Source: Alphaproteobacteria bacterium
GTDB lineage: Bacteria > Pseudomonadota > Alphaproteobacteria > Micavibrionales > SZUA-601
Direction: 5' to 3'
DNA: 7,345 bases
NCBI GenBank assembly: GCA_028290805.1
Contig: JAQGJA010000028.1
Span: 1 to 7,345, forward strand
Shown piece after piece: positions 1-6,601 of this stretch (position 1 is the first letter of the stretch; every line of letters starts with the position of its first letter). The position numbers and the translations under genes were made by a program. Below the pieces are notes generated by a model that was not told where the DNA came from, did no database searches, and saw nothing but the letters and a program-made list of their open reading frames with translations.

Positions 1-1340
1 TGCATGGTATAGGAATTTTGGGTGAGGTAGCGCGGCACATGCCGTAACAAAGCACCGGCCACCGCATCCAGCGCATCGTCGTTGTTATGCGTGACGCTGG
101 GCTGGAATGCTTTCATCTCGGCCAGGAAATTGGTGCGGGCGACGCGGGTATGGATAGCAAAGGCCTTTGCCGCCCGACGCGCCTCGAAGGCGGTCAGGAT
201 GCGCAGGTTTTTATTGGTATTGTTATGCACGACCTGCACGCCGCAGGGATAATCGGCCTGTTTCAGTTTCTGGCGTAACAATCCCGGCAAAAACTGGCCG
301 ATGCCGTTGCCTTCCAGCACGATATTGCGGATGGCGTGGCGCTGCAGAAAATGGATCACCTGGGCGCATTGCTGGGATGCAGCATCGTCGGGCAATTGCG
401 GATTTATTTTCAGATAAAGCAGGTCGTGTAAATAAGCCTGGTTCTCATGATCGAAAACCACATAGGCGATGACGCTGTTATCCCCCGCTGCATGGCCGAA
501 TGCCGGGTCCCAGTAACAGGAGGACGCGGCCGGTTTTATCTCGCCGTCATAAATGGCAATGAGGTCCGCATCCAGATGCGCTTCGTGCAGGGACATGGGC
601 ATTAATTGCATCTGGCTGGCGAAAACGCGGTGGCCCACGGCCAGTTTCATTTGCTCGATTGTCTCAAAGCTGAAACGTTCGGGCCAGGCCGTTTCGTCCA
701 GCGGGATTTCCAGGCGCTTGTACAGATCCAGAAAACCGCCTTTTTTATAGAGAGAATCTTCGGCATGCGGCGTGCCGACATATAAAATCATCCCGTCCGG
801 GACCAGGATGAAATCCAGTTCGCTTAAAGCATGGCGTAACTTGTCGCGCTTCAGCGGCGTGTCGCTGGTATTGGGCACTTCGACATCGTCGCAGATGATG
901 ATATCGGCGCGTGAACCGGTCAGGTTGCTGTGAATGCCGGTGGCGCGGATGGACGGATCGCGGCCGATCATCTCGCGTTCGATCAACAAGCGGTCGCTGG
1001 CCCAGATTTGTTTGCGTTTGGGCAACAGCGATTGCGCCAGCGGATGCTTTTCCAATATATGGCGGATATGGCGGAGCATGTTTTCGGCCAAGGCCTCATC
1101 GGCGCTGACGATCATAATGCGCAGATCCGGATTGTGGCACAAAAGCCAGGTGCAGAATAAACCGACCAAAGTCGATTTGCCACTGCCACGAAACGCCATC
1201 AGCAATAACCGCTTTCGCCGGTGCCGTGATTTGCGCGCCAGCCAGGACGCCATATTTTTATGAATGGCGGGCGTGCTTAGATTTTGCGCAGCATTCCACA
1301 ATCCGATAAAAAGTTCGAAACTGGTTTTTTTCGAGTTCAT
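1..1340 (-). CDS. Phage terminase large subunit (partial, C-terminal end off the left edge)
   Basis: This is the DNA-packaging motor: an ATPase that pumps DNA through the portal and a nuclease that cuts the concatemer. My translation from the ATG at 1340 gives 446 residues with no stop before the edge. The ATPase half shows Walker A at residues 51-57 (RGSGKST), Walker B around 146-152 (DIIICDD) and a coupling motif LYVGTP at 186-191. The RNase H-like nuclease half shows candidate metal-binding acids at D278 (YWDPAF), E343 (LEGNG) and D421/D422 (HNNDDALDAV). Both domains look intact, so only a short C-terminal tail should be missing. The start overlaps the stop of the upstream 99-residue gene as TAATG, with only a weak GGAA upstream, so translation is probably coupled. 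The fold and motif order are those of podovirus-type terminases; the position after the tail genes matches T7 gene 19. Confidence 0.95.
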   Translation of the reverse strand, partial: MNSKKTSFELFIGLWNAAQNLSTPAIHKNMASWLARKSRHRRKRLLLMAFRGSGKSTLVGLFCTWLLCHNPDLRIMIVSADEALAENMLRHIRHILEKHPLAQSLLPKRKQIWASDRLLIEREMIGRDPSIRATGIHSNLTGSRADIIICDDVEVPNTSDTPLKRDKLRHALSELDFILVPDGMILYVGTPHAEDSLYKKGGFLDLYKRLEIPLDETAWPERFSFETIEQMKLAVGHRVFASQMQLMPMSLHEAHLDADLIAIYDGEIKPAASSCYWDPAFGHAAGDNSVIAYVVFDHENQAYLHDLLYLKINPQLPDDAASQQCAQVIHFLQRHAIRNIVLEGNGIGQFLPGLLRQKLKQADYPCGVQVVHNNTNKNLRILTAFEARRAAKAFAIHTRVARTNFLAEMKAFQPSVTHNNDDALDAVAGALLRHVPRYLTQNSYTM

Positions 1341-1639
1341 TATTGTGGTTCCGTGGACAATAAAACATGGCGCGCGTGAAGCAGAAGGGCTTCAAATTCT
1401 TCGGATTTTTTCTGCGCTTTTTCGGGCGCGGCCTTGCGGCATAAAATATACAGCTTTAAAAGCGTGCTAATATGCCCAAGACCCGCTTTGCAGGCATTAT
1501 GATGCGCAATGAAATCTTTTGCAGCATCTGGCGCCGTTTTTGCAGAAAAATCATGATACGAGGCCAGGCTGCGCGTAACGGCCACAGGAAGGGTCGAAAG
1601 CACAAGCTCAACAGGATAATTGGCAGTTTCATCGGTCAT
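1340..1639 (-). CDS. Small protein of unknown function directly before terminase; possible small terminase subunit by position
   Basis: This gene encodes a 99-residue soluble protein that I do not recognise with certainty. It has no signal peptide and no clear membrane segment. Residues from about 38 to the end look helical, with a basic, Lys-rich stretch (KAAPEKAQKKSEEF) and a conserved-looking segment around AHHNACKAGLGHISTLLKL. Its stop overlaps the terminase ATG by one base (TAATG), so the two products are probably made together. Small terminase subunits often lie just before the large subunit and are short helical DNA-binding proteins, and T7 gene 18 has this position. That is a positional inference only; no helix-turn-helix is evident to me. 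A GGAAAG lies very close to the ATG, so its ribosome binding site is mediocre. Confidence 0.75.
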   Translation of the reverse strand: MTDETANYPVELVLSTLPVAVTRSLASYHDFSAKTAPDAAKDFIAHHNACKAGLGHISTLLKLYILCRKAAPEKAQKKSEEFEALLLHARHVLLSTEPQ

Positions 1640-1682
1640 TTCTTTCCATTGTTTTTTGTTTGTTGCAAGGGGGCAGCGCGGA

Positions 1683-2144
1683 CTAAAAGTACCTATCCAG
1701 ACTCGTCACAAATCCATCCCGCGCATCCGCATTCTCCTTGCGCAGGGAAAGAAGATTGCGGCCGGATTTTGCATTGACATCCTGGGCCAGGCTTTGCTGT
1801 TTCAGGCGGTCCAGGCGGTCGCGATATTGTTTTTCCGCCTCGCTTTCCTGGAACAATCCCAGCATGACGGCCTCGCCAGAGCCTTCGGTGGCATCGATGC
1901 CCTGGCCGCCGAAGGCCGCTTGTTGTTTTGCCACGGCGCGTTTCAGGGCATTTTTGCGCAAGCGCGATGCCTCATCCGATTCAATGCGGTCCTGTTGGTG
2001 TTGCACTTGTGCTTTTTGCAGCAGCTCGGCCTGGGAAGCGGCATAATTTTGCTGCGCTTCATGTTTTTCGCGGCTGGGTTTGCTCAGGCCGACAACGGTG
2101 CTGGCCGCACCGATCGCCGCGGTAATCGGGTTAAATCCGCCCAT
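1683..2144 (-). CDS. Internal virion (ejection) protein, T7 gp14-like
   Basis: This gene encodes a 153-residue protein that opens with a Gly/Ala-rich hydrophobic segment (residues about 4-20, PITAAIGAASTVVGL). A long charged, Gln/Ala/Arg-rich region that should form helix or coiled coil follows (about 22-75), then a Gly-rich turn (FGGQGIDATEGSGEA) and a second charged helix. This layout is typical of gp14-like internal core proteins, which are packed in the head and ejected to form a channel through the outer membrane. T7 gp14 is 196 residues, so this one is shorter. Its ATG shares a base with the stop of tail tubular protein B (TGATG) and has no good ribosome binding site, so reinitiation after the upstream gene is likely. 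The family call rests on composition, layout and position after tail protein B, not on a diagnostic motif. Confidence 0.7.
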   Translation of the reverse strand: MGGFNPITAAIGAASTVVGLSKPSREKHEAQQNYAASQAELLQKAQVQHQQDRIESDEASRLRKNALKRAVAKQQAAFGGQGIDATEGSGEAVMLGLFQESEAEKQYRDRLDRLKQQSLAQDVNAKSGRNLLSLRKENADARDGFVTSLDRYF

Positions 2145-4033
2145 CAGTCATTCACTTTCAGTTCCATGGTTACGCCCAATATCGTGCAGGGCAGGGGAGT
2201 GTTCTGGGCAATGCGCCACAAGGGTTTTGTATTGTCGCTGGTCCAACCGAACGCGTGGATGCCGATATCGCCGGTAAAATTTTCCAAAGCTTCGTTATGG
2301 CCAGGGCGATGCAGCGTGATCTGTTTCAAGCCATTGCCCGTATCGACTTTCAGCGCGCGCGTTTCATGCATGCGGAAAATCGCCCGCACCAGGCGGATGG
2401 CGCGGCCCGAGCCGTCCGTGCTCATCACGCTGGGCGGCAGGGGCTCGATCACGTGTTCGTAAGGCAACCCAACGGAGAGGCTGCGCACCGAATGGTCCAG
2501 GACAAGCTGGTTATTGACGACCGTTTTCATGCCCAGCACCACGCCATCGCCGATCACCATCACCTCGCGGTTATTAAGGTGATTAAGACCGGACCAGGTT
2601 GCGGTCGGGTTTTGCGACGTGCCGGACAAGGCGGCATCCAGCAAGATCGTCTCGTCGAAACGTTCGATGAAATAGGTATTGTTGCGTTTGACCAGTAAAT
2701 AGACCACCGCACCGATCATGGCGATGGAGATTATCGCCCCATTCGTTTCCAGCCGGCACCAGGCAAAGACGCTTTCGGTGCGATAAATGGTCAATGCCGC
2801 CACCGTGCCGTCGGCCAGGGGCATGAATAAAATGCGCTGCAGAGGATCGAAACACTGGTCCACCGGGTTCACGATAAAATGCCGCGCGATCATGGCCAGG
2901 TCATTTGCCTGATAGGCCTGTTCGACATCGGCATAAATAAATTCGCGCAATTCGCGGCCCGTCCGCCCGGCGAACAAGGTTGCGCCATCGACATCGACGG
3001 GCGGGACATAGCGGTTTGTGATGGAGCCGATGCGCGTTTGGCGCACCAGTTGGATATTGACCGGCGTCAACGGATCGCCGGTGACGATCCATTCGGCGCC
3101 GCTGGTAAAGACCTGCAAGTGGCGGCCGGAAAACAGGGCGCGGATGGCATTGATCTGGTCGGAAAACAGGCCGAATTCGATAGCGTCGCTGTCCAGGCCG
3201 GTGCCCTTGTTGAAATTCCACAGATCGCCGGAACAGGACATCCAGAGGCGGTTGGGCAAATCGCGGCTGCCGCCAATAATCAAACGGTCCTGATGAAACG
3301 CTGCACAGATCGGATAGCCGCGCACCGCAGAAAATACCTGTTCCTGCCAGTCGGGCGTGGTTGCCGTGTCCACAAGGAATTCCGTGGCAAAAGCATTGAC
3401 CACCGTGGATGAAACATAGCTTAGGATCATGACATTTTTGTTCTTGATGCGAAGATACGTATTCACATGGCCAGGCACAAAAACCGGCGCGCTGGCGTTC
3501 AGGGTGATATTGCTGAAAGTATTGGACGGCGTGATTGTGATCTCTTCATCCACGAATTTATAATAAGGCTGCAGCTGGACATTCATATTAACCTTGGTAA
3601 AGCGCCAGTCGCTTAAGGTCCAATTCGTATCGCTTTGCCGCAACAACTTTTTTGGAGGCACATCGGGATGGCACAATAACACCGTATCGGCGCTTTGGGC
3701 CCAGGTCAGGTTTTTGATCTGGGCCTCGTTCCATGGCGCATCGACATTGGCCAGTTTCAGGCCGTTGCGGTAAATCGTGATCTTGCCATTTGTGACGGCC
3801 AGCAGATAAGTCTGGTCGGCGTTGAATTCGAAGCTGATCAAACGGCCATCGCCAAGGGCGGTATCGATAAAATACGTTCCCTGCCGCCTTGTGAGCCCGC
3901 CTGTGGGATGGATGGCGACGTTTTTAAGCGTGCGCGCGCCGTTCTCATAGGCGCGCAAATCGCCGCGCGCCAATAATTGGGGCGAGATTTCCCCAGCGGT
4001 GAAATTGGTTTTAACAAGGCGCAGATCGGTCAT
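2144..4033 (-). CDS. Tail tubular protein B (gp12-like tail nozzle / stabilisation protein)
   Basis: This gene encodes a 629-residue structural protein of the short tail, expected to form the nozzle below the tail A ring. The N-terminus has the signature of this group: a short lead, then NFTAGEISPQLLARGDLRAYENGARTLKN read in part (residues about 9-37), followed by a Gly-rich PTGGLTRRQGTYF segment. The rest is beta-rich with many aromatic and hydrophobic strand-like stretches, as in the propeller-type body of T7 gp12 (794 residues, so this one is shorter). Neighbours support it: tail tubular protein A lies directly upstream with an ATGA overlap, and a gp14-like gene follows with a TGATG overlap. 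A GAGG lies 5 bases before the ATG (4039-4042). The reading frame is intact throughout. Confidence 0.9.
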   Translation of the reverse strand: MTDLRLVKTNFTAGEISPQLLARGDLRAYENGARTLKNVAIHPTGGLTRRQGTYFIDTALGDGRLISFEFNADQTYLLAVTNGKITIYRNGLKLANVDAPWNEAQIKNLTWAQSADTVLLCHPDVPPKKLLRQSDTNWTLSDWRFTKVNMNVQLQPYYKFVDEEITITPSNTFSNITLNASAPVFVPGHVNTYLRIKNKNVMILSYVSSTVVNAFATEFLVDTATTPDWQEQVFSAVRGYPICAAFHQDRLIIGGSRDLPNRLWMSCSGDLWNFNKGTGLDSDAIEFGLFSDQINAIRALFSGRHLQVFTSGAEWIVTGDPLTPVNIQLVRQTRIGSITNRYVPPVDVDGATLFAGRTGRELREFIYADVEQAYQANDLAMIARHFIVNPVDQCFDPLQRILFMPLADGTVAALTIYRTESVFAWCRLETNGAIISIAMIGAVVYLLVKRNNTYFIERFDETILLDAALSGTSQNPTATWSGLNHLNNREVMVIGDGVVLGMKTVVNNQLVLDHSVRSLSVGLPYEHVIEPLPPSVMSTDGSGRAIRLVRAIFRMHETRALKVDTGNGLKQITLHRPGHNEALENFTGDIGIHAFGWTSDNTKPLWRIAQNTPLPCTILGVTMELKVND

Positions 4034-4584
4034 GACTGCCTCGCATTGATCGGGTTGAAATCGTCCAGCGCGCGGGGCGTATCCTGTTGCGCATCAATCC
4101 GTTTGGCGCGTTCGAATTCATTATCGGCCAGACGATAGAGGAGTTCCGCGCGCGCTGAATTTTCCGTCAGCGGCAGACAGAATTCCGCCGCAAGGCGCGC
4201 CATTAAAGCCTGTTCAAAATAAGCGGGGGCGAATTCCTCTTCGGGCCGAAAGATATAATCGATAATTGCGGTGTCGGCATTGCTGTGCAGTGTATCTGCA
4301 ATACGGCGGTAATTCTCGCCGCCTATCGACAGCACGCGCAGGCAGTCGCCGGGCAATAAATAAGCATAGGCGTAATCGGCCAGCGGCGCCGTGTTCATGC
4401 GCACCAGATTTGCCTGGGCCACCGCAAATCGCCAGGGATAGGCGGAAAGCAGGGCATCGCGCGTCGGCTCGAAAAACGCTTCGGCGATATCGGCCTCGAT
4501 GCGGTCATCGTTGAAACTGGTAATGGTCTGGGCGCCGATCTTCAATAAGGCGCGGCTGCATAAAGCGACGGGGGAAAGGGCCAT
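4030..4584 (-). CDS. Tail tubular protein A (gp11-like, gatekeeper/adaptor ring)
   Basis: This gene encodes 184 residues from the ATG at 4584; T7 gp11 is 196. The N-terminus (MALSPVALCSRALLKIGAQ, then SFNDDRIEADIAEAFFEPTRDALLSAYPW) is the hallmark of this adaptor family, which forms a ring under the portal and joins it to the tail nozzle. An upstream in-frame ATG at 4635 would add 17 residues, but that codon lies inside the 3' arm side of the terminator hairpin and has no ribosome binding site. The ATG at 4584 has AAGGA 6 bases upstream, so I chose it. The gene is the first after the terminator and overlaps tail tubular protein B as ATGA, as expected for two proteins needed together in the tail. 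Confidence 0.9.
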   Translation of the reverse strand: MALSPVALCSRALLKIGAQTITSFNDDRIEADIAEAFFEPTRDALLSAYPWRFAVAQANLVRMNTAPLADYAYAYLLPGDCLRVLSIGGENYRRIADTLHSNADTAIIDYIFRPEEEFAPAYFEQALMARLAAEFCLPLTENSARAELLYRLADNEFERAKRIDAQQDTPRALDDFNPINARQS

Positions 4585-4589
4585 GTCAA

Positions 4590-4597
4590 ATCCTTCT
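4590..4597 (-). promoter_or_regulatory. Ribosome binding site deciding the tail tubular protein A start
   Basis: The minus strand reads AGAAGGAT here, with AAGGA placed 6 bases before the ATG at 4584. This supports 4584 rather than the in-frame ATG at 4635 as the start. The site lies just after the U-tract of the terminator, so tail A translation can start only on transcripts that read through it or begin downstream. Confidence 0.75.
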
Positions 4598-4600
4598 GGC

Positions 4601-4636
4601 AAGAAAAAGAAATGCCGGATGTTTCCATCCGGCATT
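4601..4636 (-). terminator. Strong Rho-independent terminator between head and tail modules
   Basis: On the minus strand an 11-base-pair perfect stem (AATGCCGGATG / CATCCGGCATT, arms at 4636-4626 and 4621-4611) closes on a GAAA loop, which belongs to the very stable GNRA tetraloop class. It is followed at once by TCTTTTTCTT (4610-4601). It begins 8 bases after the stop of the 81-residue gene and ends before the ribosome binding site of tail tubular protein A. It should stop or thin out transcription from the head genes into the tail genes. The orientation is clear, because the T-rich tail is on the minus strand; reading the plus strand, the 3' side has no T-tract. Confidence 0.9.
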
Positions 4637-4644
4637 CCAGGGTA

Positions 4645-4890
4645 CTAGACCGCTGTGGTAATCGTAACGACGCCGCTTGCGACGCTGGCGACGAAATACA
4701 TTTTATTCGCCTGGGTGCCACCGGTATCCACATTGGCGACGATCAGGTCCCCTTTGCGAACCAAGTCGGATGCGGCATTGAAGTAATTGCCCGCGATGAC
4801 GGCGGTGTTGTTATCGGTGGTGGTGTAATGCCACAGCGTAAAGCCGTTCGCATAGGACAACACACTGAGGTTACGTGCTGCAAAAGCCAT
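4645..4890 (-). CDS. Small protein after the capsid gene; possible head decoration protein
   Basis: This gene encodes an 81-residue protein rich in Ala, Val, Thr, Asn and Tyr. The pattern looks beta-stranded (SYANGFTLWHYTTTDN, KGDLIVANVDTG, KMYFVASVASGVVTITTAV). It has no signal peptide, no membrane helix and few charged residues. I have an impression of similar small proteins next to capsid genes in related podovirus-like prophages, but I know of no proven function. Its place straight after the major capsid gene and before the terminator suggests a high-copy head component such as a decoration or cementing protein; this is inference. It has a strong ribosome binding site (AAGGAG, 9 bases before the ATG), which fits high expression. 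Confidence 0.8.
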   Translation of the reverse strand: MAFAARNLSVLSYANGFTLWHYTTTDNNTAVIAGNYFNAASDLVRKGDLIVANVDTGGTQANKMYFVASVASGVVTITTAV

Positions 4891-4899
4891 TCTTTATTT

Positions 4900-4914
4900 C
4901 TCCTTGTTGTGTTG
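4900..4914 (-). promoter_or_regulatory. Strong ribosome binding site with CA-rich leader for the 81-residue gene
   Basis: The minus strand reads CAACACAACAAGGAG, an unstructured C/A-rich leader running into a consensus AAGGAG located 9 bases before the ATG at 4890. Almost the same leader precedes the scaffolding gene. Confidence 0.65.
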
Positions 4915-4919
4915 TTGGA

Positions 4920-5736
4920 TTACTCGGCGCAATTAATGGCAACGACGCCGCTGCCTTCGATCAGGCCGACGCCCTGGCTCATCATGTTGTTGACGAAATG
5001 CGAGGCCTTGTCGCCGTGCCAGGAAATATCCGTCTGCACATCGCTGCCCACGGCATGGCCCACGGCGGATTTATGGTACCAGAAACAGCTGCGCGTGCCT
5101 GTTGCAAGCGGCAATCCCGCATGCGGGATCCAGGTCGTGCCCAGCCATTTTTTCGCCTGGGTGCTGACAAAGGGCAATTCTTCCTTGCCGACATAGTCGG
5201 CGCTGGAGAATTCCTTCATGCCCAGCAGATCGGACCATTGTTTCCAGCCGACGATTGCGTAACGCTCACCGTCATCCGGCACTTCATTGGTGCCCAGCAT
5301 TTCCATCGCGGCCTGAATCTTCGCAAGGGTCAATCCGGCGGTGTTGGTGGCAATAATGCTGGGCGTTGCGGCCAAGGCGGCGATGATCATGTCATCGGTC
5401 TTGCGGCCCAATGCATAGGCGCCGGCATTGGCGATGACCTGGCGCTCGTCGATATTGACCTTGATCTCGTCCAGACGATCAACCCAGTCGCCCGGCATAG
5501 TAATCGGCCAAAGTGACTTCGATGGAAGAGTGGTCCAGATTCATTACCGGCACATTGCCATGGCGCGATTTGGTCGATGCCACGCCTTTGCCGACTTTTT
5601 GAAAGATGGTCGACGATCCGACGACGCCGGATTTATTGCGCACAGTGCCGCGCAGTTTGGAACCCATGCGCTGGAACGCCTGGAAGACTTCGGCTTCGAA
5701 TTGTTTCACGAAAGCCTGTGGGATGGTGGTTGCCAT
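4920..5736 (-). pseudogene. Major capsid protein, interrupted by a 1-base frameshift
   Basis: Two frames together encode one 271-residue major capsid protein. Residues 1-82 run from the ATG at 5736 (MATTIPQAFVKQFEAEVF) to ADYYAG. The following GGG CGA CTG GGT TGA then reads R-L-G-stop, but the next frame continues as DWVDRLDEIKVNIDERQV to a TAA at 4920. ADYYAGDWVD is the expected continuous sequence for this podovirus capsid family, and removing one base of the GGG run (5491-5493), or skipping the following C, restores it. T7 gp10A is 345 residues, so this is a compact capsid. The start at 5736 is chosen over an in-frame ATG at 5811 because GAGGAT lies 6 bases upstream and the protein from 5736 starts in the usual way. 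Upstream lies the scaffolding gene, as expected. If the shift is a sequencing error, this is an ordinary intact gene. Confidence 0.85.
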
Positions 5737-5866
5737 TTTGTTATCCTCAGTTTGTTGATGGGAGATAAGGTTTTCGGCAGAAAGAATTTCTGTTATCGAT
5801 ATTTCTTGCATTCACGGGCGCTGATGGCGTTGTCCTGAAATTATTTTTTGCCGCAGAGGCTTGTTT
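5737..5866. other. Longest intergenic gap (scaffold to capsid)
   Basis: This gap of about 130 bases lies between the scaffolding stop and the capsid start. I see no convincing promoter boxes and no terminator (no stem followed by a T-run on the minus strand). It holds a small inverted repeat, CAGAAA-3 bases-TTTCTG, at 5778-5792. A leader structure or a phage promoter could lie here, but the sequence does not show one clearly. Confidence 0.5.
5743..5748 (-). promoter_or_regulatory. Ribosome binding site deciding the capsid start
   Basis: The minus strand reads GAGGAT here, 6 bases before the ATG at 5736. The alternative in-frame ATG at 5811 has no comparable site and would add a 25-residue leader unlike known capsid N-termini of this group. 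Confidence 0.75.
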
Positions 5867-6559
5867 TTATTCCTGTTCCGCGAAAACCTGGCGGAAGCCG
5901 TCAGAGACTTTCTGGATAAAGGCGCTGTCTTTGTCGCGCCAGTATTTGGGGTCGCGCATCATGGCGCGCAAGGCGGTTTCATCCACGCCAGTGTTTTCGG
6001 TTGGTGCCTGCACGCCCAGCGGCTTGCCCGTCTGCATCATACGGTACAAGGCCATGACGCCTTCATAGGTCGAGGCCAGGCTGTCCAGCACGTCTTTGGG
6101 CAAATTCTTTTTGCCATATGCCAGTAACTGGCGCGAGACTTCGCGGAAACGTTCCTTGCCGCCGAAAGCGGTGTTGAGTTTCTCCAGCTGGCGTTCGGCC
6201 TCGAACTCGCGCGAGATATCGAGAATGAGCGGAACCATTTTTTCGGCTGCGAGATCATACAGGAATTGTGCCTGTTCGTTGGTATAGCCTTTTTCGAACA
6301 GACGCTGGTTGATCTCGTCATCGGTGGTGAACATGTCATGGCTAATTGTGATCTTGTACTCATTCGGGCTGGCGGGAATATCCAGTAAATTATGGATGAT
6401 TTCGGCAGGCGGTTTTTCGGCGGCCGGTTTCTGCGCCAGTTTTTTCTCAAGCTCGAGATAGGATTTCAGCAAGGCATCGACGCGGATTTCATTTTTTTCC
6501 TTGTCAAAAAATTTGTCGGGGATTTTGTTTGAGTTTTGTTCGTTTGGTGTGGTGTTCAT
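5867..6559 (-). CDS. Scaffolding (capsid assembly) protein, T7 gp9-like
   Basis: This gene encodes a 230-residue, strongly charged, mostly helical protein that should guide capsid assembly inside the prohead and leave before or during packaging. T7 gp9 is 307 residues. The diagnostic part is the C-terminus: ALRAMMRDPKYWRDKDSAFIQKV followed by DGFRQVF (roughly residues 196-226), which is the capsid-binding end typical of this family. The N-terminal third is acidic and basic by turns with a Lys/Pro/Ala-rich linker (QKPAAEKPPAE). It lies between the portal region and the major capsid gene, the standard place. GGAG lies 6 bases before the ATG at 6559, inside an AAAGGAGA, so this start is well supported. 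Confidence 0.9.
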   Translation of the reverse strand: MNTTPNEQNSNKIPDKFFDKEKNEIRVDALLKSYLELEKKLAQKPAAEKPPAEIIHNLLDIPASPNEYKITISHDMFTTDDEINQRLFEKGYTNEQAQFLYDLAAEKMVPLILDISREFEAERQLEKLNTAFGGKERFREVSRQLLAYGKKNLPKDVLDSLASTYEGVMALYRMMQTGKPLGVQAPTENTGVDETALRAMMRDPKYWRDKDSAFIQKVSDGFRQVFAEQE

Positions 6560-6565
6560 GGGCGT

Positions 6566-6581
6566 CTCCTTTGTTGTGTTG
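6566..6581 (-). promoter_or_regulatory. Strong ribosome binding site with CA-rich leader for the scaffolding gene
   Basis: The minus strand reads CAACACAACAAAGGAG, a C/A-rich unstructured leader ending in a consensus Shine-Dalgarno sequence 6 bases before the ATG at 6559. The leader is nearly identical to the one before the 81-residue gene. Confidence 0.65.
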
Positions 6582-6601
6582 ATAAGTATGCGGCGATGGA
6601 C

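Noticed and set aside
1620..2462. Long plus-strand open frame (280 codons) opposite the gp14-like and tail B genes
   Set aside because: It lies fully antisense to two well-supported genes and crosses their junction, its composition is that of a shadow frame, and no ribosome binding site or family pattern was seen.
4585..4635. N-terminal extension of tail tubular protein A from an ATG at 4635
   Set aside because: The codon falls in the terminator stem, the extra residues (MPDGNIRHFFFLPEGFD) encode hairpin and T-tract sequence, and the ATG at 4584 has a good ribosome binding site.
4875..5516. Plus-strand open frames opposite the capsid and neighbouring genes (194 and 213 codons, with similar ones near 2879-3412)
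   Set aside because: They are antisense to conserved capsid and tail genes and look like typical shadow frames of moderately GC-rich coding sequence.
5778..5792. Inverted repeat CAGAAA-TTC-TTTCTG as an operator or terminator
   Set aside because: A 6-base stem with a 3-base loop and no T-tract is weak; it could be chance in an AT-richer gap.
5737..5811. N-terminal extension of the capsid from an ATG at 5811
   Set aside because: The 25-residue leader has no ribosome binding site, while the ATG at 5736 has GAGGAT at ideal spacing and gives the usual capsid N-terminus.
5820..5860. Possible promoter before the capsid gene (AT-rich TAATTT on the minus strand)
   Set aside because: No matching -35 box at suitable spacing, and I could not recognise a phage-type promoter.
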